From the NCBI GenBank assembly GCA_937915335.1, contig CALDLZ010000016.1, positions 1 to 13,729 of the forward strand: 13,729 bases of DNA, written 5' to 3'. This document shows, piece after piece, positions 7,801-12,463 of this stretch. Position numbers and translations under genes: made by a program. Under the pieces are notes generated by a model. That model did no database searches. It was not told where the DNA came from and saw only the letters and a program-made list of their open reading frames with translations. The stretch's first letter is position 1, and the number at the start of each line of letters is the position of its first letter. The stretch is from an uncultured Faecalibacterium sp. Its GTDB lineage: Bacteria; Bacillota; Clostridia; Oscillospirales; Ruminococcaceae.

Positions 7801-8185
7801 CCTCGGAGATGTACCAGGTCTGGTCGCCGGGGTGGAGTTCCTGCATGGGGCCTTCGGATTCGACCCGGACGGCAATGACGAAGTTCGTCCGCTTGACAGT
7901 ATCCCAGAACTCGGCACCGATGTAGGCCACGGTGCGGCCCGGGCGGCGGTAGGCGTTCTCGCCGCGCTGCTTGGCGTGGACAGAACCCTGCAAGGTGCGG
8001 CCGCTCTTTTTATTGCCCAGGGCATTGAAATTGCGGTTGGTGGTCAGGCAGTAGCGGATGGCATCCAGAATGGTGGTCTTGCCCACCGCGTTGACACCGA
8101 TCATATAGGTCAGACGGGCACAATCAAAGGTCACGTTCTCAAAGTTGTGCCAGTTGATGAGCTTCAAGCGCTTTAATTCGATCAT
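4847..8185 (-). CDS. jetC: JetC / MksB-like SMC family ATPase
   Basis: SMC-like ATPase of 1112 residues that, in JetABC/MksBEF complexes, dimerises, encloses DNA and moves along it using ATP. The head is split between the ends: Walker A GVNAVGKT at 30-37, signature SGGE at 1003-1006 and Walker B VLLDEA at about 1033-1038, followed by LLISTVEKS. Alanine- and charge-rich coiled coils lie at about 240-430 and 610-880. Between them, at about 470-605, is a hinge-like region (CVEACLGDRRFDILV). The N-terminal MIELKRLKLINWHNFENV opening is typical. The ATG at 8183-8185 has GGAGG seven bases upstream and overlaps the jetB stop as ATGA, so the two are translationally coupled. The long antisense open frame across it is a composition effect. 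JetC rather than RecN or SbcC is chosen because of the jetB and jetA neighbours. Confidence 0.9.
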   Translation of the reverse strand: MIELKRLKLINWHNFENVTFDCARLTYMIGVNAVGKTTILDAIRYCLTTNRNFNALGNKKSGRTLQGSVHAKQRGENAYRRPGRTVAYIGAEFWDTVKRTNFVIAVRVESEGPMQELHPGDQTWYISEDGITLEKLPFIDPRTGAPSAKEDFKPAVGRLSYTRSPSEARDRICRALGIGRASSPLGKKFNEVFQMGTSMDEIPNFREFLYQYILPQPELDLEALQGDRVELENLHAVLAEAQTRAAALEQIVEYGREAADKETDALVNRGAALLARAEADAGEDAAWHGHLDAGRRQLAELNGKYEAAKNAEAEARRAYLAAHGAASASGEGRALDALTEELARKKSALDAASRARNALEATADTITSLLTQLNRSGFAVEKNLWPQSLTAEALPALTEALSGLEKPLEEQYFAARQISADLAREQEALRAELNAVSGGKWIYPHGDAATRVRDAVNAELKSRGMAADAKIFCELLTVADESWQDCVEACLGDRRFDILVPPAHYAAAKSAFVALGDKVGPISLLDTPGLRKANRHAETAPADSLAAQVTSENPLAAQYADTILRRIVCCDTPETLENYPDSATRDLLRHHPFRLERLRKPQRYIGLDARRERAGALEAQLTALADRCREAAQTEKTLKSAYDQYQNVLRGHALEQLADLWASRAALDAARADYAAQEQKLADCRENPMLQELYREEEAREAEWETARKAVEQVGGDIRVCEKQLSSCEAERNKAVETAKQSGKEAEAFFARYPLLEPLAQERKKGLMTGGRTARAAAQAAEKAQVKLDDALQVYLTTTLEPAQKDYNEHYVCDYPLGLAGVEQYRAQHESLVRIDLERYAARLEQAQRDCKDRFRKDILFRMKDDIFNARRQFRELNKVMEQLTYGEEVYRFELEPSRDPQLAAFYQVIVDKGNQQMTDGDSLDNLAATADPVYERQVDELMEKIMADVDENTRARQEGRAASGATLSDYVDYRTYLDYDIKVTNTVSGQQAYLSRISRDSSGGENQAPFYVAICASLLQIYQKSENSIRLVLLDEAFSKMTSDRIRPMMELFRRLQLQVLLISTVEKSTAIQPYCDITYSIVRHGDANAIAPFYRTSALADAPEKETEYE

Positions 8186-8787
8186 TCTTCTTCCTCCCCG
8201 CTGGCATCTCCGTCGGGCCGCTCATAGAGGGCCAGCTCGTCCCGGGTGCGGCCGCTCTCGGCGACGGCATCGGCAAGATCCGCGTCCGGCAGGGCCAGCA
8301 GCACGGTCGGGAATACCTCAATGCGGCTGTCCAGACCGGTCAGCCGGCCCACCGGGCGGGCCAGATTGTACTTGCGCAGGGTGCGCATCAGCTCTTCCAG
8401 CGTGCGCTGGTCGAGCCGCCGGGGCAGGTTCATCTTCTGCAGCTCCGTCTGCACCTCTTCCACGGTGACAAGCACCTGATCGGCGCTGGCGGCAAGGCTT
8501 TCCCGCTTTTGCAGGTAGAGCAGGCGGAGCACCAGCAGCAGGATGCTCTCATATTTCAGCAGCCGGGCCTGACTGCCCTCGTGCTCGTTGACAAGGGCCG
8601 CGGCCTGCAAGGGGGCCGGGTAGAGCAGGACGGTATAGCCCAGCGGTGCGAACACGGCCCGCACCTCGGGCAGATGATCCTGTACATAGAGGTATTTTGC
8701 CCGCTGATCCTCCACACCGCCCAGCACGAAGCAATGGTTGAGCAGATAGTTTGCGGTTTCTTCCAGCATTTTATTCGGTTCGGCCAT
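8182..8787 (-). CDS. jetB: JetB / MksE-like subunit (DUF4194 type)
   Basis: Cytosolic kleisin-associated subunit of 201 residues, matching MksE/JetB in size and place. In the complex these proteins form winged-helix dimers that bridge the kleisin JetA and the JetC heads. The N-terminal ANYLLNHCFVLGG (about 12-24) is characteristic. A winged-helix-like part follows around 110-160 (VTVEEVQTELQKMNLPRRLDQR), and the tail ends in four glutamates. The ATG at 8785-8787 is preceded by GGGAGG nine bases upstream; an ATG six codons later is less well supported. The gene overlaps the end of jetA by 17 bases and jetC by 4, a tightly packed operon. Identification rests on order, size and motif resemblance, without a database search. 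Confidence 0.85.
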   Translation of the reverse strand: MAEPNKMLEETANYLLNHCFVLGGVEDQRAKYLYVQDHLPEVRAVFAPLGYTVLLYPAPLQAAALVNEHEGSQARLLKYESILLLVLRLLYLQKRESLAASADQVLVTVEEVQTELQKMNLPRRLDQRTLEELMRTLRKYNLARPVGRLTGLDSRIEVFPTVLLALPDADLADAVAESGRTRDELALYERPDGDASGEEEE

Positions 8788-9379
8788 GGTCAGCGTCCTC
8801 CCTGCGGGGTGTCAGAATAAATTCTTCAAACCGGAAGCCGCCCCGCTCGACCCAGGTTCCGGTAAGGGTGATATCGTAAGCCCGGCGCGGCGACTGTGAA
8901 TAGGTGTGCAGGCCGATGATACGGGCAAAATCGCGGGGGTATTCCTCCGCCAGCTTGGAGGCCGCGACCTCATTGCGGGCGGCAAGGGCCTGTTTTGCCA
9001 GCAGGCCCACGTTTTCCTCCGTGACGGCCATCCGGGCGTAATCCAGCAGCAATTGCTGTTCCCTGCGCAGCTGTTCCTCGTCCAGGCCGACCTGCCGCAC
9101 CGGGGCCAGCGGCGTTTCACTGCGGGGCGCGGCGGGCGGGTAGAGGAATTTTTCGCCGAACACTGCCGCCGGGTAAAGCCGCAGGCGCTTTGCCACCGGG
9201 CCGTCATCCGGCTCGAACAGTTGGTCGGGGGTCTTGATGTCCTCGGCGTAGCGGCGGAGCAGGGCGGTGACGCTGCCCTGCGAGGAGCGGTCGCTCAGCA
9301 GCAGGAACTGTGCCCGCTGGACGGCCCGCTTGCGGTAACGGATGTGGCTCTGGTCGATCTGGCGCATCAGGGTGCTCAT
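8771..9379 (-). CDS. jetA: JetA / MksF-like kleisin, C-terminal part after a frame break
   Basis: 202 codons from the ATG at 9377-9379 to the stop overlapping jetB. It continues the JetA protein whose N-terminal part is in another frame. Reading this frame upstream past the ATG gives GRLIQKLRDSLEE, an amphipathic helix that leads smoothly into MSTLMRQIDQSHIRYRKRA, so the true protein did not start at this ATG. The region contains a predicted helical linker and a C-terminal winged-helix-like domain (EFILTPRRED near the end), as expected for the kleisin part that meets the SMC head. The ATG overlaps the stop of the N-terminal part as ATGA, with a GGAAGAG directly before it, so reinitiation could produce it as a separate polypeptide. 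With one base restored, the whole protein would be 472 residues. Confidence 0.75.
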   Translation of the reverse strand: MSTLMRQIDQSHIRYRKRAVQRAQFLLLSDRSSQGSVTALLRRYAEDIKTPDQLFEPDDGPVAKRLRLYPAAVFGEKFLYPPAAPRSETPLAPVRQVGLDEEQLRREQQLLLDYARMAVTEENVGLLAKQALAARNEVAASKLAEEYPRDFARIIGLHTYSQSPRRAYDITLTGTWVERGGFRFEEFILTPRREDADHGRTE

Positions 9380-10188
9380 CTCTTCCAGCGAATCCCGCAG
9401 CTTCTGGATGAGGCGGCCTCGCCGGGGGCACAGCGTTCCACCCGGGCGTAATCCAGCGCCAGCCGGGGCAGATGGTTGGCTTCACAGTCGTCCAGTTCCT
9501 CTTCCAGATAGGCACGGTAGTTGAACAGGTTGTCGCTGGTCTTGAAGCGGTGGTAGGCGGCGGCCACCACCTTTTCCTCGTACTGGTCAAAGAGCTCCAG
9601 CACTTCCTGCGGGGTGCGGTTGCGGGTGAGCCGGTCGATGTAATGACCGATGGAAGCATTTAGCGCCCGCAGGGATTTGTTCAGCGCTTCCAAGTCAGAG
9701 GCCACCTCCCGCAGAACATTTTCGTAGGGACTCTTTTCCTCCCCGATGTTCTGCAGCAGCTGCCAGGCCTTGTACAGCTTGCCGGTATAGGTCACGACAC
9801 GCGGGTTCAGGATCTCCTCCAGCGCTTCCAGCAGCGGGGCCACCTCGGGCACAAAGGCAAGGGCAGGCTCCTCTTCATAGCTGCCGGGCTGCTCTTCCAG
9901 CCAGCCGGTGCGGCGCAGGCGGAGCAGAAAGCCCAGCGCCAGCGTGTGGGGATCCCGGGTGGGCTGCTCAACTTCGTCGCCCGCATCGTCGGCATCCAGC
10001 GCCAACGGCTTTGCCAGCGCCGCAAAGTAATCCTCTGCCCGGCTCACCGCTTCCGCCCGGGAGATGGAGTAATCCGCCGTGTGGCGGCACTCCTCCCACA
10101 GCAGGAGCAGCAGCTCCGCATAAAACGCCCGGTTGGGCCCCGCCAGCGGGCGGAACAGCCGCGGGCTGACCAGTTCAAACAGCTGCAT
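9376..10188 (-). CDS. jetA: JetA / MksF-like kleisin, N-terminal part, frameshifted
   Basis: 270 codons from the ATG at 10186-10188. JetA is the kleisin-like subunit of the JetABC loop-extruding complex. The opening MQLFELVSPRLFRPLAGPNR resembles the conserved start of Firmicutes JetA. Residues to about 125 look like a winged-helix domain; from about 145 long helices follow (ENVLREVASDLEALNKSLRA, LFDQYEEKVVAAAYHRFKT). After CAPG the residues (EAASSRSCGIRWKR) lose family character, while the -1 frame reads a sensible helix, placing the break close to the run of five G at 9424-9428. One extra base there would restore a 472-residue JetA. AAAGGA precedes the ATG by about seven bases. It is the first gene of the operon. 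Either a sequencing error, a real inactivation or a split gene is possible. Confidence 0.8.
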   Translation of the reverse strand: MQLFELVSPRLFRPLAGPNRAFYAELLLLLWEECRHTADYSISRAEAVSRAEDYFAALAKPLALDADDAGDEVEQPTRDPHTLALGFLLRLRRTGWLEEQPGSYEEEPALAFVPEVAPLLEALEEILNPRVVTYTGKLYKAWQLLQNIGEEKSPYENVLREVASDLEALNKSLRALNASIGHYIDRLTRNRTPQEVLELFDQYEEKVVAAAYHRFKTSDNLFNYRAYLEEELDDCEANHLPRLALDYARVERCAPGEAASSRSCGIRWKR

Positions 10189-10224
10189 CCAAAGGTTCCT
10201 TTCTTTCGATAAAATCTATCTTTT

Positions 10225-10252
10225 ATTGTACCACATTACAGCCTTCTTTGCA
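10225..10252 (-). promoter_or_regulatory. Putative promoter of the jet operon
   Basis: Minus-strand extended -10 TGG-TACAAT (hexamer 10225-10230) with a poor -35 TGCAAA (10247-10252) at 16 bases. It gives a leader of about 30 bases to the jetA ATG. The weak -35 suggests low or activator-dependent expression. Confidence 0.55.
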
Positions 10253-10274
10253 TCTTTTATAAGAAAGTTGCAAC

Positions 10275-10306
10275 GAAAAAGCCCGCCCGGGGCAAACCGG
10301 ACGGAC
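10275..10306 (-). terminator. Terminator of the brnT-brnA operon
   Basis: Minus-strand stem GTCCGTCCGG / CCGGGCGGGC (10297-10306 and 10281-10290; two G-U pairs), a six-base loop, then TTTTT. It lies 12 bases after the brnA stop and isolates the toxin-antitoxin unit from the jet promoter. Confidence 0.85.
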
Positions 10307-10318
10307 TGGATTCACTTC

Positions 10319-10528
10319 TTACTGCCACGACAGGGACAGATGACGATTATTTGCAACGCAGTCTTTCAAATACAGGTTGATGAGGGTCTGGTAAGGGATT
10401 CCCACTACTTCTGACTGCTCCTTAAAATAATCAATCGTATTGCTGTCAATGTTAATGGTGATTTGCTTTTTCAATGCCTTTGCGTAGGGGTTCTTTCTTG
10501 CATTGCTGAAATCGTATTCTTTAAGCAT
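10319..10528 (-). CDS. brnA: BrnA-like ribbon-helix-helix antitoxin
   Basis: Cytosolic antitoxin of 69 residues that should bind the BrnT toxin and, through its ribbon-helix-helix fold, the operon's promoter. The ribbon is LKKQITINID at about 18-27. The two helices follow: SNTIDYFKEQSEVVG, then the turn IPYQTLINLYLKDCV. The opening KEYDFSNARKNPYAK is common in antitoxins paired with BrnT. The ATG at 10526-10528 has GAGG eight bases upstream; an ATG seven codons earlier overlaps the toxin's 3' end but has no ribosome site. It lies 10 bases after brnT. The toxin-first order is typical of BrnTA, where antitoxin is the distal gene. Confidence 0.88.
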   Translation of the reverse strand: MLKEYDFSNARKNPYAKALKKQITINIDSNTIDYFKEQSEVVGIPYQTLINLYLKDCVANNRHLSLSWQ

Positions 10529-10538
10529 GGTACAGGCC

Positions 10539-10823
10539 TCACTTTCCATAATATTTCGATTCGGTTTTTGTAGCCTTTCTGGCCGAGATAATGCGGATGA
10601 CAGTATCCGACGCACGGTAACAGTGACACACGACGAGCAGATTCGCCTTACTACTCAGGCCTAGAATAATAAATCTGTCCTCCTGTTCTGAGTGCTCCGG
10701 GTCATCAATTATCAGTGCTTCCTCGTCATAGAAAACTGTCTTTGCTTCCAGGAACGAAATACCGTGTTTGTGCTGATTGATACGGTTTTTATTTTCATCC
10801 CATTCAAATTGTATGCTTTCCAT
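10539..10823 (-). CDS. brnT: BrnT family RelE-like ribonuclease toxin
   Basis: Toxin of 94 residues. BrnT proteins are RelE-fold ribonucleases that slow growth by cutting RNA when free of BrnA. Family marks are FEWDENKNRINQHKHGISF at 6-24, EAKTVFYDEEALIIDDPEHS, EDRFIILGLSS, LLVVCHCYR, and the C-terminal IRIISARKATKTE. The start is the only ATG in frame after the upstream stops. It sits six bases after a TATAAT box and has no Shine-Dalgarno sequence, so the mRNA is probably leaderless. The following antitoxin gene, by contrast, has a ribosome site. The pair is visibly richer in A+T than the jet operon next to it, consistent with separate acquisition. Confidence 0.92.
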   Translation of the reverse strand: MESIQFEWDENKNRINQHKHGISFLEAKTVFYDEEALIIDDPEHSEQEDRFIILGLSSKANLLVVCHCYRASDTVIRIISARKATKTESKYYGK

Positions 10824-10829
10824 ATCTAT

Positions 10830-10858
10830 ATTATAATTATATTATAATTATAAGTCAA
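10830..10858 (-). promoter_or_regulatory. brnTA promoter with embedded palindrome
   Basis: Minus-strand TTGACT (10853-10858), a 17-base spacer, and TATAAT (10830-10835). The ATG follows after six bases. The spacer and -10 together (10831-10853) form a perfect 23-base palindrome with 11-base arms, TTATAATTATA and its complement, around one central base. It also reads as two tandem copies of TATAATTATAA. This is the expected binding site of the BrnA antitoxin, which would block the -10 directly. Confidence 0.85.
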
Positions 10859-10871
10859 GTGTCCTAAATAC

Positions 10872-10912
10872 AAAAAGCCCCGGAGGGCAGGAATCAATCC
10901 GCTCTCCGGGGG
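10872..10912 (-). terminator. Terminator of the lipoprotein gene
   Basis: Minus-strand stem CCCCGGAG / CTCCGGGG (10904-10911 and 10878-10885) capped by an 18-base loop that can pair further, then TTTTTG. It lies about 20 bases after the lipoprotein stop and just before the brnTA promoter. Confidence 0.82.
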
Positions 10913-10930
10913 ATTAAGTTTCTTGTATTC

Positions 10931-11410
10931 TTATGCGTTCGGGTCAACCTGAACTACCACAGAAACGTAGGTATTGCCTTTGACAGTCTTTGCGGCTACA
11001 CCAACTTTTGTCCATCTGCCGACCGCACTGATGTCCACATTTTTATCCTTGCTATTTACCAGCTCAAAGAAATTCTCCAACAGCTTGCCGGTGTACTCAT
11101 TCTTGACCACGACCTTGACCGTGATGACACCAGTATTTTTGTCCCGGTTGACATCCACGGCATTGAAAATTTTCCAAGCACCGGTATTGATATCTACCGC
11201 CGTATCCAAAAACTTTTCCGCATCCTGTTTGAGTTCAGCATCATTGCTCAACTGCACAGCTGTACCACGCTTGGCATTGATTGCGCTCATTGCCTGCGCT
11301 TCCGCCTGAGCCTCGGGGCTCTGGGCGGTATCGCCGCCGCAGGCGGTGAACAACACAAGCACCATGGTCGCCGCCAGAGCCAAAGCGGCCAGTTTTTTCA
11401 GCATTTTCAT
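10931..11410 (-). CDS. Small secreted lipoprotein, possibly with a degenerate CAP/SCP domain
   Basis: 159 residues exported and lipid-anchored to the outer face of the cell membrane. A basic start (MKMLKKL), a hydrophobic core, and the lipobox LFTAC place the lipidated cysteine at 24. A short linker rich in A, E and Q follows. Then AINAKRGTAVQLSNDAELKQDAEKF (about 43-67) resembles the first helix of CAP/SCP domains (pattern N-x-x-R, L-x-x-D, L-x-x-x-A). The end (TYVSVVVQVDPNA) resembles their last strand, but the metal-binding histidines are absent. The CAP link is therefore weak. The ATG at 11408-11410 has GGAGG seven bases upstream. It has its own promoter and terminator, and lies divergent from the secreted peptidase. 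The role is unknown. Confidence 0.85.
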   Translation of the reverse strand: MKMLKKLAALALAATMVLVLFTACGGDTAQSPEAQAEAQAMSAINAKRGTAVQLSNDAELKQDAEKFLDTAVDINTGAWKIFNAVDVNRDKNTGVITVKVVVKNEYTGKLLENFFELVNSKDKNVDISAVGRWTKVGVAAKTVKGNTYVSVVVQVDPNA

Positions 11411-11724
11411 GTCGAGACCTCCAGTCGTTTTGTTGTGTTTTCTTATTTTATGCAGGCACCCTTTCCATTTTGAAAGAGGGCTTTTTCTGGCTTCATTTTA
11501 TCCGACCAGCGTTATTTTTGTCAATTGATATCTCTGACAAAAATCCCCATCAACTTTTGTTGTTTTTCACTGGACGAAACTTCGCAAAGGTTCTTTTCCC
11601 CGCCCGTTCCAGCGTCCGGAAAATATTTCCGGCATTTACACAATTCTACCACGATTTGGTGCTAAACTGAAAGCAATGGGAACCGCCGAACGCCGTTCCT
11701 GAACAAGGAAAAGGAGTTTGGCTC
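11411..11724. other. Divergent intergenic region between lipoprotein and peptidase genes
   Basis: Gap of 314 bases with no credible CDS. It holds the lipoprotein promoter (11495-11524), a perfect dyad CCGGAAA-ATA-TTTCCGG (11616-11632), and a tentative extended -10 (TGC-TAAACT, hexamer 11663-11668) for the peptidase gene. The dyad centre would be about 50 bases upstream of the peptidase transcription start, a usual place for an activator or repressor. No -35 matching the peptidase -10 is convincing. Confidence 0.5.
11495..11524 (-). promoter_or_regulatory. Promoter of the lipoprotein gene
   Basis: Minus-strand TTGACA (11519-11524), an 18-base spacer, then TAAAAT (11495-11500). It leaves a leader of about 75 bases that includes a small CTTTC/GAAAG hairpin. 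Confidence 0.7.
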
Positions 11725-12393
11725 ATGGAGCATCGTTCCCCGCGCGTTTCGGCGCGTGTTTTTGTGGCGGCAGTCCTGCTGTGGCTGGCCTGTCTGGCCG
11801 CGCCAAAGGCTGCGGCGGCACAGCTGCAGAATGTGAACGGCATCTCCCTGCTGTCCTTCGACAGCCAGCAGATCGTCTCCATCGGCAACCAGACCTCGGG
11901 GCGGTGCAGCTGGTACGCCCTGCGCTACGCCCGCACCATTCTGGATGGCAAGTCCTACTCGGGCAGCGGGATGTGGTCGAACGGTGCGGTATGGTCTGCT
12001 GCCGGGTACTACACTTACAACGGTTCCCTTTCCGACTGCCTTTCCCGCCTGTACGAAGAGCTGCAGGCCGGGCGGCCCGTCATCGTACACCTAAAAAACA
12101 CCGCCGTCAGCGGCGTGTCCAAGCACACCAACCGCGTGACGACTTATGAATATCACCTTTCCGGCTCCGGCTGGAAAGAAGTCAACTACCCCCACATCGC
12201 CACCAGCAGCACCTACGGGCACTGGGTGTGCGTGGTGGGCATCTCCTCCACCGCCGACCCCGAAAATCTGCGGGAAAGCGATTTCTACGCATTGGATCCC
12301 GCGCGGGTCAGCGTGAACGGCACACTGGCCGTGACAAAGCTTTTGGATGGCACCATCTGGACTGATAACTCTCCCTTAAAAATCGCAGCCTGA
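11725..12393 (+). CDS. Secreted papain/C39-like cysteine peptidase domain protein
   Basis: 222 residues with an N-terminal signal peptide (hydrophobic core about 12-27, likely cut after the alanine run near 32), so the mature form of about 190 residues is exported. The mature part has the layout of papain-like/C39-like enzymes: a nucleophile in SGRCSWYALRYAR (Cys61), a histidine in YGHWVCVVGIS (His166) and an acid in FYALDPA (Asp191). The segment LQAGRPVIVHLKN at 113-125 is typical of this fold. A hydrolytic role on peptide or peptidoglycan amide bonds is inferred; activity is not shown. The ATG at 11725 has AAGGAG eight bases upstream. The gene is monocistronic with a strong terminator. It is divergent from the lipoprotein gene. 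Confidence 0.82.
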   Translation: MEHRSPRVSARVFVAAVLLWLACLAAPKAAAAQLQNVNGISLLSFDSQQIVSIGNQTSGRCSWYALRYARTILDGKSYSGSGMWSNGAVWSAAGYYTYNGSLSDCLSRLYEELQAGRPVIVHLKNTAVSGVSKHTNRVTTYEYHLSGSGWKEVNYPHIATSSTYGHWVCVVGISSTADPENLRESDFYALDPARVSVNGTLAVTKLLDGTIWTDNSPLKIAA

Positions 12394-12404
12394 CGCTCCC
12401 TTAC

Positions 12405-12454
12405 AAAACACAACAGCCCCCGGAACATGCAGGGTTCCGGGGGCTTCGTGTTTT
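12405..12454. terminator. Bidirectional terminator between peptidase and pyrophosphatase genes
   Basis: Stem GCCCCCGGAAC / GTTCCGGGGGC (12416-12426 and 12434-12444), extended by AAAACAC / GTGTTTT on the outside. It lies between the convergent stop codons at 12393 and 12464 and has T-runs for both directions. Confidence 0.88.
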
Positions 12455-12463
12455 ATAGAAAGG

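Noticed and set aside
5699..8176. 825-codon plus-strand open frame antisense to jetC
   Set aside because: Rich in Gly, Gln and Leu with no domain. It is an artefact of high third-position GC in jetC, whose Walker motifs and ribosome site are clear on the other strand.
9376..9430. Programmed -1 frameshift in jetA
   Set aside because: The C-run does not form a standard X-XXY-YYZ slippery heptamer in the reading frame, and I see no clear downstream pseudoknot. An error, a mutation or reinitiation is more likely.
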